A stretch of DNA of 64,000 bases from Annulohypoxylon bovei var. microspora (GCA_022836615.1 MU405233.1:62001-126000), one strand, 5' to 3'. Counted from the first letter of the stretch, positions 1-13,353 are shown. Numbers and translations: made by a program. Notes: a model not told the origin generated them from the letters alone.

Positions 1-598
1 TTGAGTTGAGAATCGGCAGCCGAGAGCTAGCAACGCGTTCACTAGGATCGGTGAACAGTACCGATTCCGACCGTTGAGGAAATCCTTCATGAAATGCTCC
101 TTACTGAGGGATGCAAACGTCGGATATTCCCAGCAGAAATAAAGTGCTAGGAGATGTGAGACTAACCCGCTATCTGCCGTAACCGTCGTCCATGTTCCAG
201 GCGGGACCTTCATCTCGGGCGAATCAAATGGCGCAAGTACTTGGTCTACACCACGAAATCGAGGACCGTCTCCTACCGATGACTGATCTTGAAGCCACAG
301 TCCGACGCGCGAGCGCGGCGGAGCCTCGGCCGTCCACTGCATGATATCAGGATGTGAATCGCTCCGGGTCGACACGGTCTGACTGTGCGATGAGAAGTTC
401 CATGGGCTATTGGGATCAAAGTCTTGGTTCATTCCATGAGCCTGAGCTGTCACAGGGCTCATCCCCAAAGCATTATAGCCTCCAGCACCAGCTAGTGTAG
501 CCCCATAGGTTGAAAGGGGAGGTAGCGTGACTCCGCCTCTAGTTTCGCCGGGCCGTGGAAACGTCGGCAAGGAGCTCCCAGCAGGAGGTAAAGTAGGA

Positions 599-630
<32 letters not shown>

Positions 631-1065
631 CAACCATTCCGAGATACCTTCCACGGACTGTCCTTGTCGCAGCTTCTGCAAGACTTCCTCTACTAGGTCA
701 GGGCGGACAAGGGCAGAGAAGACCGAGTCGCTTTGTCGTTGTTGGCGTCGAAGAGCTTCAATTTCGTGGCGCAAATGTTCTTTTGACTGTCGCACGGGGA
801 TTTCATATATACAATCAACATCTTTCTGGGCCTTGCACCGACCGCATGGCTTTTGGCCGTCGCACTTGGCACGCTTCTTCCGACATTCGGTACATGCGTT
901 GGGGGTGACAATGCCGAGACCTCGCCTCCGCTTAGAGAGCTGCGGGTTTGGAGTACCACCAGCTCCAGATGCGCCAGAAGTCGCGGACGCTTCATGTTTC
1001 GGTGTGGGCTTTGACGATGAGGACGCCTGGCTTGTAGAGGGCCCGCTACCTGGATCCCCCTCCAT
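1..1065 (-). CDS. Zn2Cys6 fungal transcription factor, 5' part (runs off left edge)
   Basis: Translating the minus strand from the ATG at 1065 gives an uninterrupted frame of 355 codons to base 1, so the stop lies outside the window and this is the N-terminal part only. Residues about 55-85 form a Zn2Cys6 binuclear cluster (ACTECRKKRAKCDG then PCGRCKAQKDVDC), followed by a charged linker that could be a short coiled coil (EHLRHEIEALRRQQRQ). An 11-glycine run encoded by nine GGC codons lies near residue 150. The last part resembles the start of the fungal-specific middle homology region (LLALYFCWEYPTF...LVNALLALGCRF). Such proteins bind CGG-containing promoters as nuclear regulators. The target pathway cannot be told from this part. 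The cluster and frame are seen directly; the family role is established knowledge. Confidence 0.9.
601..627. repeat. (GCC)9 trinucleotide run encoding polyglycine
   Basis: Nine perfect GCC units on the plus strand are read as GGC (Gly) codons by the minus-strand regulator. Flanking GGT codons extend the run to 11 glycines. Such tracts change length by slippage, so alleles may differ here. Confidence 0.9.
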
Positions 1066-3770
1066 CGTAGCGGTTTAGGACACCCAGGTCATACTCGAAG
1101 CGGAAAGACGGGCACACCCGCATAGACACGCCTTCTACCAACACCAGCCGATGTCAACGAATGGCGAGGAGGCGCGCCGTTCGTGCGACTTGCTTCGGAA
1201 GAAGGCGTGTCTAGATCGGGTCACTAATGTGAGTGAATGATGGTGGACTGAAGATCAGAGCTCTCACGCAGAATCTAAAAACGAGGAAAACGCGCGGGGC
1301 AATTTAACTGTCTTCTTTTTTCGGGTGGTAAGGAATGTACTATATCCCTGTATTATGCAGATGTTTTTGTATTCCACTTGAAAGAATGGCGCATAAGACA
1401 GCTGCTAGACAGATATATCGTGGGATTGTATATGTAAAAGGTAAAGAGATGGGCAATTTCCAAAATTCGAGCTTTCGAGGTCGGGTTTCAAGGACGGAAG
1501 CTTTTGCGCTAGTTGGTTTGCCATAGCACTTACCTAGGCTACCTAGGCTACCCAGACTCGTTCTTTACGCACATGCAGTAGGCCTAGGATATCCATAGAT
1601 GTACAAGGAAAGTACATCCTATATCCCGACCTTTACTGTGTAACAGACGGAGAAGGCCAAGGTTCTTTCTGGTAGTGGTCCTACATATAGTCCCAGCTGC
1701 AACAGCGCCTCATTTTTATATTGCAGCTTCAATGTTTACAGACAGGTAAATTGATGATTACGACTCTTCTGGGCAACAAATAAGTAACCCAGCAGCTTGA
1801 ATATGATAGGATAAGGAGAAAAGTGTAAGTAATTTTGGGATGCCCATTCAATCGTCAGCGCAGCTCTATTCCGATATTAGACATTTTCCAATATGTACGA
1901 TACTTATTGAGGTACTCTACTTAGGAGGAGGCAAAAAGGAAAGTGGAGGGGTTGGTGGGGTTTTTCATGAGCAAGTGCCACAGTTTGTATTGCTAAGTAT
2001 ATCGACGGTTCTCACAGACACAAGCAGTACCTAGCTGGAGCACGGACGATACATCTTAGACGAAGCACTAAGTGGGGCTCAAGGCCAGCCTACTGACTCC
2101 GCTCTAGGTCCCGTCAACTTAGGTCTTAGTTCAGAGGCCGGAATAGGTTTAGTGATTTCCATATATGGGGCTTTAGGTGAAAGGAATACTCCCCCCTTTA
2201 AAATTCCATCCGAACAATGTCAATTTGATATCTTCCGGTAGGTGTGTAGTTATGTTTCATGTTACAACTTGTTTATTCGACAATTAACCAATTTCTAAGA
2301 ACATACATTGAGAATCGATAATCGATATTATATGTATAAATAGGAGCTGATGAAATAATGATGACTATGTAGTTATGTAGGTAAGTAATGGACTAGCTTT
2401 TCTCTTAACAATTAAAGGTAGAATTATAGGCGACAATAAAATTGAAGTCCGAATCGAGTCTTTATTAGCCGAACTCGAATCATAAATGCGTCATAATTCT
2501 ATAGAAAATCGCCTATTGCTCACACCTTAATAGAGAAGAGTCCTAAGCGGACAACCCGAAAAGGCGTGAGCGTGGGCTTTAACCAATCACTTTCTAATTC
2601 CAAGAATATGACTTACAGGGGCGAAATGAAGATGGACCAATCAGGAGTTACTTGCAGACTAATATCGCCTCTGCACAGATAACGGTACACTACCTGTCCT
2701 ATATCTCACAAGGTGGAACTAACAAATCAAGACAGCATGCCCGAATACATAGCTGTACTTCAGGATTATACACGGCAGTATGGTTCTTACCTAGGTAGCC
2801 AATCATTGTGAAGAAAACGGCTTTTCGGGATACGCTCCGAATTTAAGGACGTGCTTCATCGATGGTCTAGATCTCATCATTGTGAAATCTGTACGACGGA
2901 TATGGCTGCGATGACTACGATGACTAGTAAGTGGCGAAGGTTTCATTTCATATCCTACATGTAGCTTAGGGTAATTAACAATCATACATACCTAGGTAGT
3001 TGGATTTTTCTTTTTAGGTAGTCAGTCGTACGTCAGCACGAAAAGTAGGTACCTGTCTAGTGGTATTGTACCTATTATAGGGGCTAAACATACAGTTGTT
3101 TAGGGTGGCCAAGGCAATCTATTTGATGTTGAAGATTTCTAAGTTAGAAGAAACCTCCCTATCTTAGGTAGATACTAGGAAATATTATAATCATTCGTTG
3201 GGTTTCATTATGTTAATCATGACAGGTTAATTTAAGGAGTCCACAGTCAAAACATATCAAGTGCATAGGACTTCAAGAACCATAGGAACCATTTGCTATA
3301 AAATGGAATATGTTTATAGCAGCTTGTTTAGCATGGAATTCTCTAAAAAGCGTTACCTTGCCACTGATTGCCTGACGTTAGCTTTAATAAATCGTTGGTA
3401 TTATAAGCTTATTGCCACCTTAGGTTATAAGAGAATCACTCGTAATTGGCTCATGCAGAACATCGATGGAATTGAACCGGAGTTGGAATATGTTTCAAAT
3501 AACAAGGGGCTAAGGGATGTCATGAAAGTTAGAGATGGATATCATACAACCCAAAACTCGATCACAGAATACTTGGTAATTAGCGGAATTTAATTCTTCG
3601 CTATACCTGACTAACGCCTACGTACTCATTTATAAGTCGTCCTCGCTTGCCGTATGCTAACACCTGCTAATTCGTTCGATCCAAGCCTGCCAATGCGAGA
3701 TAATCAATGAGAGCAGGAATAATATTCGCTCCCCTCAGCAATATCGTACATCCCCACCTCCTGTCAAGGC
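1066..3770. other. Intergenic, no supported gene
   Basis: About 2.7 kb of AT-rich DNA between the Zn2Cys6 gene and the 3' end of the Brl1 gene. It contains several CCTAGG-centred palindromes (around 1530-1553, 2788-2800 and 2990-3000). Short frames occur on both strands but start at non-ATG codons or show no domain or splice logic. The first few hundred bases should contain the promoter of the leftmost gene. Confidence 0.6.
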
Positions 3771-5420
3771 TTAGTACCTCTTGGTAGGGCTCCTACTCTT
3801 AGTAGGACTTCGGCCTCTCTCGCCCTTGGACGGGCTTCTTCTTCGCGACATTGGTGTTTCCGGAGGCGGGAGAGCTTGGAACCTGGGCATCTCATCTGTA
3901 TCAGGAGTGTCGTCGTTGGCTAGCAGGTGTCGACTGTTTGAGCGACGTGGAGTCTGAGGTATCGCTTGCCAATAAACTTGTTGTGATGAAGGTCTTATGT
4001 GGTGCTGGTCTCCTGCGTGATGGGATGGAAAGGGTACAGACGGGTGTGGCTGAAGATCCATAAAAGCATTCGTGCTCTTGTACAGCGATCTCCCACTGAA
4101 GATGAAGATGGTGAACAACAGAATAAACAGGGCCTGGTCCAAAATTAGCTAGCTGCACCCCATGGTTGACATATCATATTAAATAAGGATTGCTTACGAT
4201 AGTCTTGTAGGACATGGTCTCGACGATCTCGTTCAGAATCTTGGCCATTTCCTTCGCACTGTTCGATACTTGCTTGACGTAGTCCGGATTCTTGTTCATG
4301 CAAGTATACCACCGTTCGCATATTTCATAGATTGCCGGCAGTCGTTTCTCTATTGGGTGGCATTTGTTTGCTAGATAGTCGGTTCTACACTTGTCGATTT
4401 CGGCCAGTATGTCGGCCCTCAGTGACTGTCTCTCTGTAGAGAAATCTTGGCGCAGTCCGCTGATGACTGCCCAACCGACCCAGCAAGCGCCTAATACACA
4501 GAAGAGGTTGAACGCAAAAGTCACCCAATAGCCTAGGATGCTAGGGGCGTATGGATGTCGCTGGACAGTTTCTAGGAAAGACCCAAGCCAGCCGTCCTTG
4601 TTGAGCTTCGTCTCGTCTTTATGGAGCTTCCCCGGCTGGAATGTGCTCTCGTCAGACTCATAATCCGACTCGTCGCATTCATTCTCCTGGAGATAAGGTA
4701 GACGATAACCGCTAATGTCTTTATCGGAATTGTAGCGCTTTCTCTTGCGCACCTTGTCTCGCGATGAGAATATGGTCTTGGCTAGCTCTCCCTTCCCGGA
4801 CAACTTCTTGGACCTGTTCTTGTTCATGGTTGAAGGTGTTATGGTCATGCGCGCAACGTCGTAGGAATTGTCATTCTCGGGAGTGTCAGGAAAGTCCGAG
4901 ACGTCAGTAGCGGCTGGACTAGATTCGGCACCTGAGACCTCGGACAGCGCATCTACGTCGAAGGGTTTTCTTGGTGTTGTAAAGGCGGGATTGCGGAACG
5001 GCGGTGCTGTATTTGTCCTCTGAAATGAGGAGGTAGAGAAGATGGACGATTGGCGTGGTGGCGTAGGGGGTAGAGGTTTAGAGGGAGAAGGTGTGCTGTG
5101 TGTGCGCTGGAATGGATTATGACCGAAGGAATTATTGGTGTTGTTGATATTCGAGGAACCAAAGACGTCTGGATTACTCGCGACATTAGCATTTGTTAGA
5201 TTATTCATGATGTTTTTGCGATCATGTAGGTAGCTATAGAAGTAGAAGAAGTAGAAGTAGTAGAAGAAGAGGAAAGAGAAGAAGAAAAGAAGAAAGAAAA
5301 GGGATAAATACTCTTCGCTTGCATCTGTTTCGTGGACTGCGCAAACGGACTTGTTGGATCCATCGGACCAAGATTTTGGTACTCCCAGTCCATGGGAGAT
5401 TCATAGGTTCGTCTGTCCAT
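3771..5420 (-). CDS. BRL1: Brl1/Brr6-type nuclear envelope protein
   Basis: Probable membrane protein of the nuclear envelope, a family required for nuclear pore assembly and lipid balance. Proposed exons are 5312-5420, 4198-5168 and 3771-4148 (485 aa). The 49-bp intron at 4149-4197 (GTAAGC...TAG) is well supported because it joins the two halves of the Brl1 domain. The 143-bp intron at 5169-5311 (GTATTT...CCAG) is less certain; it was chosen because the exon from 5420 reads like the family N-terminus (MDRRTYESPMDWEYQ) and the phases match. The N-terminal half is Ser/Pro-rich and disordered. It is followed by a membrane helix (about 245-273), a lumenal segment with four cysteines (about 297, 306, 320 and 326, in CRTDYLANKC and CERWYTC) that should form disulfides, a second helix (about 361-378, LFILLFTIFIF) and a basic RSPTK-rich tail. 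If the first intron is wrong, translation could start at 5208. S. cerevisiae Brl1 is of similar length. Confidence 0.87.
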
Positions 5421-6188
5421 TCGGCCTCAATTGCACATTATCCACCTGAAAATATACAGTGTTGTAGTCTTTCGATTAAGAAAAACCGATTAACGATTGA
5501 AAGAAGGAAAGTGGTAAAAGATGAGAAATATGTGTGGAGCTTTTGAAGCTACCTGTTGATTTCCAATAATTTTTGGTTGAGGCTAATAAGAGTTCAAGTA
5601 ATTGCAAGGTTCCTGCTAGCAACCATCAGCGACAAAGTAAACAAAACCGATGTACGAACTAATACTATGTATGCTCAAACGTTTGTTACGTAATCGTCAA
5701 CCCGACGCCACACCCGACATAAATATTGACGTACCTATGGTATGCACTGTCCAAGTATCTAGGTACCTACACACTCGTGCACGAGCCACGTCCACTGTAC
5801 TGTACCCGTGTAACCATTCCCTGCCTCCTTCCCGTATTTGCTACTTCCAGTATTAATACAAAGCATTGGACTAAAACGACTTAGAATGGTTTTAACACTT
5901 TTTATCCTTTTCCAACTTTCTTCAACTTCATCAAATAAATCTTTACTTACCCATTCAAAATAAGTGTCAACAAGGTCCCTTATCACTTCCTCTATCTTGT
6001 CTGGATTTCCACAGGACCCTACCAGAAATCTCTGCCAACTTGCACCTTTTTTTCTTGATCCTTCTGCAGACAATCAGACTGCAGGAGGTTAGAAAAGATC
6101 ATCGAAGCCTTCTCGTTTATTCGACCGGTCTAGCATCCTCTTTCTATTCCTAGACTTTCTGCGACACCATAATATACATCGGAACAAA
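5421..6188. other. Divergent promoter region of the Brl1 and IWS1 genes
   Basis: 767 bp between the outward-facing starts of the Brl1 gene (-) and IWS1 (+). A minus-strand frame at 5759-6073 has only a TTG start and no recognisable domain, so it is not called. The region should hold both 5' leaders. Confidence 0.6.
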
Positions 6189-7546
6189 ATGTCGGACGTA
6201 GAATCGGCTCCTCGGAGCCACCACGAGGAGGAAGAGAACGATCAGAATGATGCCCGTGCTGGTGATTCAGACAAAGATTCCGATGCCCTGTCCGACATCG
6301 ACGAGGACCAATTCGATGACTACGATCCCAACACCGCTCGTATTGATGAGAAGCGCCCCGAACCCCAGATCATCGACGATGTTGCAGCACGCACACTGAA
6401 GGCTGGAAAGCGAAAGGGTACGGCCGCGAAGAAGCCCAAGGAAGGACGACGCGCTAAGAAGCGATCGCGGGACAATGATAATGACGGAGCAGATGGGGAA
6501 ATTCTAAATACCAAGCGAGCACGCAAGGTTCCCGGAGCGGATGCCCCCGAGCAGGAATCGGAGCCCGAGGAAGAGAATCTGACGCCTGAGGAGCGACGGC
6601 GACGAGCTATTGAGCGCGCGGCTAGAAACCAACCGAAGCCCAAGGGTAACAGACGAAAGAAGAAGGATGAAGTGGTACGTGACATAGAGAGAATTGCTAG
6701 CTCGGATAGTATCAATGCTAACAACAGTTTAGGATCTAGAAGATGAGTTGGACGAGCGAATCGCAGACCTCAAAGTCCGCATGGAAAATGCCTGCCAAGC
6801 AGATAATCAAGCGCGCGAGGCGGGTCAACCGGCCCTGCACAAATTGAAGCTCCTCCCCGAGGTTATGGCGGTGCTCAGTCTCAACAACAATCAAGCCGCA
6901 GTTCTCGACCCGGACACTAACTTCCTACAACATCTCAAATTCTTTCTAGAGCCTCTTAACGACGGCTCTCTCCCTGCCTACAACATTCAACGCGACATTT
7001 TTCAAGCCTTGACCAATCTCCCGATAGAGAAAGAGACGTTGCGATCGAGTGGCATTGGCAAGGTCGTCTTGTTCTATACCAAGAGCAAGAAGCCCGAGGT
7101 CGGTATCAAGCGTATGGCTGAACGCCTGCTAGGCGAGTGGAGTAGGCCTATCCTGAACCGCAGCGACGACTACAAGAAGCGTCACATCGAGACTCGAAAC
7201 TTGGATTACCAGTACGTTCAATTTGCTATTACATCCCTTGTGCTATAGATACCTTTGCTAACTGAGTCGAAATAGAGCAATGAAGATGAGTCAACTCAAC
7301 ACGAGCAGCCAGTTGACACTCAACCAGCGCCATACTGCCCAAAGCCTTGCCGACGAGGAGCGGGCACGTATACTCGCCCCTACGAGAGATGTCAGCCGCG
7401 CGCGAGTTACTGGCTTGCCGTCGACCTACACCATCGCGCCGCGCAGCACTTTTGATCCCAATCGGTCCCAGGATTACAAACCCATCGGTGCCAGCGGGAT
7501 GGAAGCGTTCCGCAAGATGACCCAGAAGGGCAGGAAGAAAAACTAG
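6189..7546 (+). CDS. IWS1: Transcription elongation factor Iws1/Spn1
   Basis: Nuclear factor that travels with RNA polymerase II and Spt6. Exons are 6189-6674, 6733-7211 and 7276-7546 (411 aa). Both introns (58 and 64 bp) start GTACGT and have perfect branch sites (GCTAAC). The N-terminal 160 residues are highly charged: an acidic segment (SDIDEDQFDDYDPN), then basic Lys/Arg-rich stretches like nuclear localisation signals. Exon 2 encodes the helical TFIIS N-terminal-like (TND) domain, including KLKLLPEVMAVL, the segment IQRDIFQALTNLPI and the motif SGIGKVVLFYTKSKKPE, ending near GEWSRPI. The C-terminus carries the conserved ATYTIAPRS-like block (STYTIAPRSTFDP) and a basic tail. Length matches yeast Spn1 (about 410 aa). 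Start, phases and family hallmarks all agree. Confidence 0.94.
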
Positions 7547-9006
7547 GTTTTGCTTCCTTACGACGTACGTCGAATGGGAATCATGCTTGGTCGATGGTTC
7601 ATACTGTCACGCATTTATTCGGAGTTCAGGTTTACGAAGTCTATTCCAGTACTACAGCAAAGTAGTGTTTCTGGTGCTACCCCCTGATGGCAGGTAGCTG
7701 TTTAGCACGCTATTAGGGCGGGCTGGTAAGTAGGTATCTTTGAGCAAGGGCCGTCAGATAATCGACACCGAAGACGAGGACCCCCTTTGCAATAATGCTT
7801 ACAAAGTCTAAATACACTACGTTGTTTTCCCGACTACCTAGCCTTTGTATATTATTATCGTGCTATAATGTAGACTTCAGCCCGGGTATTACTTTATCTC
7901 ACACCCTTGAGCCCTCTTTTAATCGACCTCACACGCTCAAGCACGTTAGTAATCCGAATAGCCAATTTATAGTTCCTTATTACCATGACCTATCACGTTC
8001 TACCTATCCTACATTACCCTGCTTAGGTATATCTAGCAAGTAGTCCGGCATCTAAATACTTATATTTCACAAATCTTTGCTTTCTAATACGTGACCACCT
8101 ACGGTTAGACTACTATGGGCCTACCTGAGAAATAACAGCGGGATGAAAAATTCTACAAGCTGGTCCAGATTTCCGTTACAAACGGTAGATACATATGTAG
8201 GTTAGCGCTGTCAACTTACCTAGGTACCTACATAAGTCCACCGAGCAAAAAAGGAGAATTAAGAGGAAAATGAGGAACAGCCTTGCCTGTACTCCCATTC
8301 CAAACCTACACAACATATGTTCATCAGGTATTTATAGTTTTCAACTAGACAGCTATTAATCACGCAGCCCCAACGCAGGTAAAAATAAATAAACATAGTC
8401 CTAATTAAGACAGCCTATGATTTCCACACGAGCCAGTTTAGCCCACATTTTTGTCTATTTCTACTACTACGTTGGAGAATGATATATAGCATGGCAAGGT
8501 TGACATATATACGAGCAGGTAGGTAAGTAGGTAGGCAAGCATCCTCGTTTTATCCATTGCCTAAAGCTCATTACCTATTACCTATACCTACGCACCAGGA
8601 TAATTCGCTCATCAACGAGATGAACGAAAGGGGAACGAAACTGAGAAACAGGAAAAGGGAAGGAAAAGGAAAAAAAAAGACCAGGTTTCTGGTTCTACTA
8701 CAATAAACACCATTCATCACTCCTATAATTTTTCGTCAATGCTGTTGTTCTCATCATCGATCTTCATCACATGAATATCTCTCTGTTCGGCCTCCGCGAT
8801 CGGAATCGTAAATCATTGATCGAAGCCCGTTCTATGTTAGATTCTTCCTCTTTCTGTCTTTCTTTCTTTCTCTTTCCTCGACAAAAAGGAAGGACTGATC
8901 TTGTTCATGTCTTCTCCAACAGTTCAGATATACTATCTCCATAGCTCTAACCTCGGGGGTTCTTATTATCACCGTCGTCGATAGCTAGCGACAGGTACGA
9001 AGGTTC
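7547..9006. other. Intergenic between convergent genes
   Basis: About 1.46 kb between the 3' ends of IWS1 (+) and the SR-protein kinase (-). AT-rich, with CCTAGG palindromes near 8216-8232. The frame at 7795-8043 has no domain signature and lies in low-complexity AT-rich sequence. Nothing else is supported; part of it must be 3' UTR of both genes. Confidence 0.6.
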
Positions 9007-11067
9007 CTATCGCTTCTTCACTTCGCCAGCCCAGCCTTCGATCCCATCGCCGCGGCTTCCAGGCACGACCCCCTCCAGCTTTATATCTTCCATGCCTGGG
9101 GTATCGTCCAACCATGGGTGATTCGCCATGCCGCCGGCATTCGCTCGTTTTTCGGGTAGGAGTTCGAGCATCGGCAACAGGAATTCGGAGACCTCGGCAG
9201 GTTGGTATTCCAGGTTCGCTTCGTCGTCGGGGAAGAGATCCTCCACAGCATCTTCATCCTCACCATTTTTCCTTGCTTCCATCTTAGCCTTAGCCTTGGC
9301 CTCGGCCCGTTCCCTCCGAATCTTCTCCTTGTCTTCTCGCTGACCCGGAACCAGGTCCTTAAAATCCTTGAAGTGATACTTCTCGCGGAGGACGTCAGGT
9401 AATGCCCAATGTCGGAGACGGTGAATATTGCGAAGTTCCCCTCTCTTATTAAAGATTTCCTGGGACCAACGGCCAGTCTTCCAAAGTTCTTTAGGGAACG
9501 GACCCAGAAGCTCGATAATCTGTGCGATGTGGTCGTCATCCTTCCCATACTTAGTCCCCGACTGAGGGTCGAAAAGATAGTCGCCGGTAATTAACTCGAA
9601 TACCTATTTGACCATCTTTCGTAAGATTTCACTTCGTGTTTCTCATGCAATAAGAGTTGCTTATGGCAACTAGCTTGATCTAGGGAAAGGGGTAACATAC
9701 CATCGCCGCCATACTCCACACGTCGGTACTTGCACCCCATTTAGCACCTAAGATAACCTCGGGCGATCGATATTGTCGCGTCTGGATATCGTTTGTGAAG
9801 TGATGAGAGACCCAGCAGGCATTCCCCAAATCCGCAATTTTGACGTTGATAATAGGACCTCTGCGTTTTCTTTTCCTCTTTTCGCCAGTCGATGCCACGC
9901 CGCCGGTAGTGGACTTGTCTAACGAGATCCCGGATACCTCCTTCGTGAGGAGATCACTATTAAGAAATGTATGTCAGCAACTGAGTAGGCCGTCACTATC
10001 GATAAACCATAAACTAGACTCACGCTGTCTTCTCTCGTTGCCCTTGTTTGTCGCTTGTAGAGGAGCTCGGCGTAGCTGCTGCTAGAATACAACGACATAT
10101 TAGCATAATTTACCGACATAGAATTGATGAGAAAGGTGTATAAGGGGTGGCATGTGAATGTGGGGGGAGGGGCATCTAAGCTGGCGGGGGGTGTGAATAT
10201 TGGCCTTGCCGAGAGGAGGCGCCAGATAGTAAGATGGTAGTGCCGCACTAGTATACGGGATGATGCGGAGGATCGAGTCTTATGTAGGTACATACCGTCG
10301 TGTAACATGGCGTTAAGGCTGCTGTGGGATTTTGGCGACGGGAATAGGTTATCGCGATTGAAGTTGGCGTTCAGGGGCGACGGCAACGGTTGACTACCAG
10401 TAATGAGAGTTCGTCTTCGTCGTCGCCCATTCCTGTTGTTCTCCTTGTCTGAGTTTTCGTTCTTAACCACCTTCTTGACCACCTGCTCCACGTCGCCGAT
10501 CTCTATCAATACGTTTTCCGGCTTGAGATCTGTGTGGATGATACCGCATTCTCTGTGCAGGTAATCTAAGCCCATTAATACCTGCTTCGTGATCTGCATG
10601 ACGAGATCCCGAGGGATACCCCGATGTTGCCACTTCTTGATTAACCCTAAAAGATTCTCTCCAAGAACCTCAAACACCATGCATACGTGTACCCCATTCG
10701 GTCCCTTATGTTCGAACGAGTCGAGGAGGCTAACGACGTACTTCCGGCCGGGGTGGTTGGGATTGGCTTGGACGATTCTCTGGAGAAGTTTGATCTCATC
10801 GATGGCGGTCTCGGTGTAGTGGCTGGCGGATCGCACGACCTTCAACGCGACGTGCTTACCGTTCGTGTTATCTCGTGATAGCCAGACTGTCGAGAAGTGA
10901 CCCCATCCTAGTTTTCGCACGACCGTATATTTCCCATCCTTGAACTTCTCGCCGATCTGAACAGGGTGATATCCTCCCTTGCAATAATCCTCGGAATCTT
11001 CTTCGTCGGCAGTATTCTCGGCGGCATCATCAGGGCCGGAGGACGACGTGGGGGAGTGTTGGTTCAT
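9007..11067 (-). CDS. SR-protein kinase (SRPK family, Dsk1/Sky1-like)
   Basis: Serine/threonine kinase expected to phosphorylate Arg-Ser domains of splicing and mRNA-export factors. Exons are 10296-11067, 10024-10081, 9701-9956 and 9007-9603, with all phases matching (560 aa from the ATG at 11067). Seen directly: glycine loop GWGHFSTVWLS, the VALKVV lysine (about K76), catalytic HTDLKPENVL (D180), a divergent magnesium motif DLGNACW (D319), QTRQYRSPEV activation segment, and the SRPK-typical MVFELITGDYLFDP and RLRHWALPDVL segments. A basic spacer of about 110 residues (RNGRRRRRT, KRKRKRRG) splits the two kinase lobes, as in other SRPKs, where it controls localisation. The frame is open upstream of 11067 back to a good intron acceptor (CACAG, 11090), and a possible coding exon at 13354-13568 matches in phase, so the true N-terminus may be longer. 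Confidence 0.93.
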
Positions 11068-13353
11068 AGTGTTTGATAAATGCGGTGGTCTGTGTTGAAG
11101 AAATCAATGTCAGCAACTATACCCGATAAAATTAGGTATTGCATATATAGAAGCGGTAACAGCGCGACGTTAGATATTTTAGATATGAGGCGTGTAGTAA
11201 AAGTTAATAATTAGTTGCATCCAGCGCAAGCAAGCAAGCGAAGCTGAAGAGTGAGGGTGAGTAAGTTATTGTGGCTGGCTGCAGGTTCGTGGCCCTGACT
11301 GGCTGTGTGATACCCTGACGGTCCGAAATCAGGATCACCAATTAAAGGCGGACTTTGGAAAACCCCCCATTAAGATGCCTTGTCCACACTGCCCAGGCTA
11401 GATAGACTAGTTGCCGTGCTTCCTTTTTTTTCACTTTTTTTTTTTTTAATGGTGGCGGTGGGGGTAAAAATAAAAGAAAACCGGCGGGGTGTGTCCCATA
11501 TCCCGAGTCAGAATTATTAGTAGATGGTGAGTAGTAACCTTTTCTTCATGGTAGCCATCGTGTCCAACGTTGTCGCGCACTCGTATCGGCCAAAGGAGGA
11601 AGATTGGTGGTTAGGAGCGAGAAAGAAAACAACAGCAAGAGAAAGAGGAAAGTCGTGGCGCGAACGTAACCGTATTCCTTAGGTGCACCCAAGGAAGCAT
11701 ATAAGAAAATGCCAAGGAATGGATAGACGGATGGACAGACGGGAGAGTGAGTGCGGAATAAGCGAATGCTGGAAATGAGGGACAGCGACAGGAAACAAGG
11801 TGACCACCAGAATGGCGAACAAATTGAACAAATGGGAATTTGTTTAGGTGAGAGAGAGTGAGTGAGGGACTCGGGAGTAAGAGATAGAGTGGAAAAAAAA
11901 ATGAAGCTAGTGAGCGATAAATCGATAAAATCGCAACACACAACAACATGCAACACAACACGATACAACCCGACTTGACTCAACTCAACCCAAACTCAAC
12001 CCTAAGGTAAAGGATAAAAAAAAATAAAGGTAGAATGGGTATGAGAATAGTGAAAGGGGGAGGACGAATCCTGTCAAGACTGGTGCGCTTGCTTGCTTGC
12101 TGTTGTGAGAGGCGGCAATAATAATAATTAACCCCTCTCCCCTTTCGTGGTTCCAGTCGATCCCCCCAGTCAAGCTTAGTTTAACTTGCTGCACGTAGGA
12201 TGTAGATGTAAGTTATGTAGGTGATTGTAGACGAAATGTTGTGTATAGTGTAGGTAGGTAGTGTGTAGTATGTGTATGTAATGCAAGGCAGATAGTAGAT
12301 AGTAGATGGTGCACGGTGAGAAATGAAGCTGTGGGCTGTGGGCTAAAGGTCCATAACACTAGAGAGCAGTCCTGAGCTTTTCTTTTCGGTCGAGTCCCCG
12401 ATCCTGACAGGGCAGATAGGATCAAAACAAGGGCCATACAAGGCCCAGTTCAGTGATCGTACAGGGAAGGCCAGCCCAAAGCAGTCCAGGGGGTTTCGTG
12501 TACCTGGGTACGAAATAGTTGTGTAAGGTTCCTAGGTTCCCAGGTTCCCAGGTTCCCCCCTCCTCCCACCAACCCCTCAGCGCTCTATCAACAATCAACA
12601 ACGCTCCGCAGTTGGTTGCAGCGCTTGACCGTTTTCAGGGGTGCCAGGGGGGGTCAGAGGGGTCAGTGGCAGAACGGTCGGCTCGGCTCAGCCCCGCCAC
12701 TCCAGAAGCAGATGATACTTATGATATAAGTGATATAAGCCCACTACCTATACAACATAACCAGTCGCAGGATATATGGTCTTTATCGTTGCAGATTGGC
12801 TAATGTCTGCCAGTGTGCACCAATACAGGATGGCATATGACCATGAATGTAGGAAGATAGATAGAAGGCGCAACGCCAAATATGTATCACCGCCTCAATA
12901 GAAGCCCGACGATGAATAGCCTCGTGGCTCCCGTTCCTATCCGATTGTGGCTCGGTATGGTATGGTCTGGTTTGTTTAGGTTCGGGTTGGCCTGGATTCT
13001 TCTGGCCTTGTCGCGAGCCCACGCCTTCGTATGGTTCCATCTTGTAAACACACGTTTGTTTGTTTTCCTCTTCCGCTGGATATGTCCGACGATATCTAGT
13101 TTATTGCTTGCTTGCTGTTGCTTTGTTTTGCTTGCTTGCGCTGGCTGTAACATGTCAAGAACCTACATATCTTCGTACCCAAGATCCCCATGCAACCCAA
13201 CAATGAATTGTGCGCTGCAAGGTGGTGTGCATATGCAGTAGCTAGGGGTAGTAGGTAGATAGAAGACATCCATGGAAGAATTCAGGTGAACTCGAGAGAA
13301 TAGAACAAAGAGAATAAAAAAACAATAATAGACAAAAAATGAGATAATCTTAC
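11068..13353 (-). other. Candidate 2.26-kb first intron or 5' leader of the SR-protein kinase gene
   Basis: The stretch between the kinase start exon and the upstream exon has no supported gene. On the minus strand it would run from a consensus donor (GTAAGA, 13353) to a consensus 3' end (GCTGAC branch, CACAG at 11090). It contains pyrimidine-rich minus-strand runs (11600-12060), homopolymer T and A tracts near 11428-11475, and repeated CAGGTTCC units at about 12534-12556. Frames here are low-complexity artefacts. It may instead be 5' UTR with internal promoters. Confidence 0.45.

Noticed and set aside
3261..3593. 110-codon plus-strand frame
   Set aside because: GTG start, AT-rich composition like the flanks, no recognisable motif and no splice partner.
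5759..6073. 104-codon minus-strand frame upstream of IWS1
   Set aside because: Starts at TTG, has no ATG until about codon 70, no domain, and overlaps the IWS1 promoter region.
11546..12194. Overlapping Ser/Leu/Phe-rich minus frames
   Set aside because: Low-complexity pyrimidine tract; three frames are open at once, so composition rather than coding.
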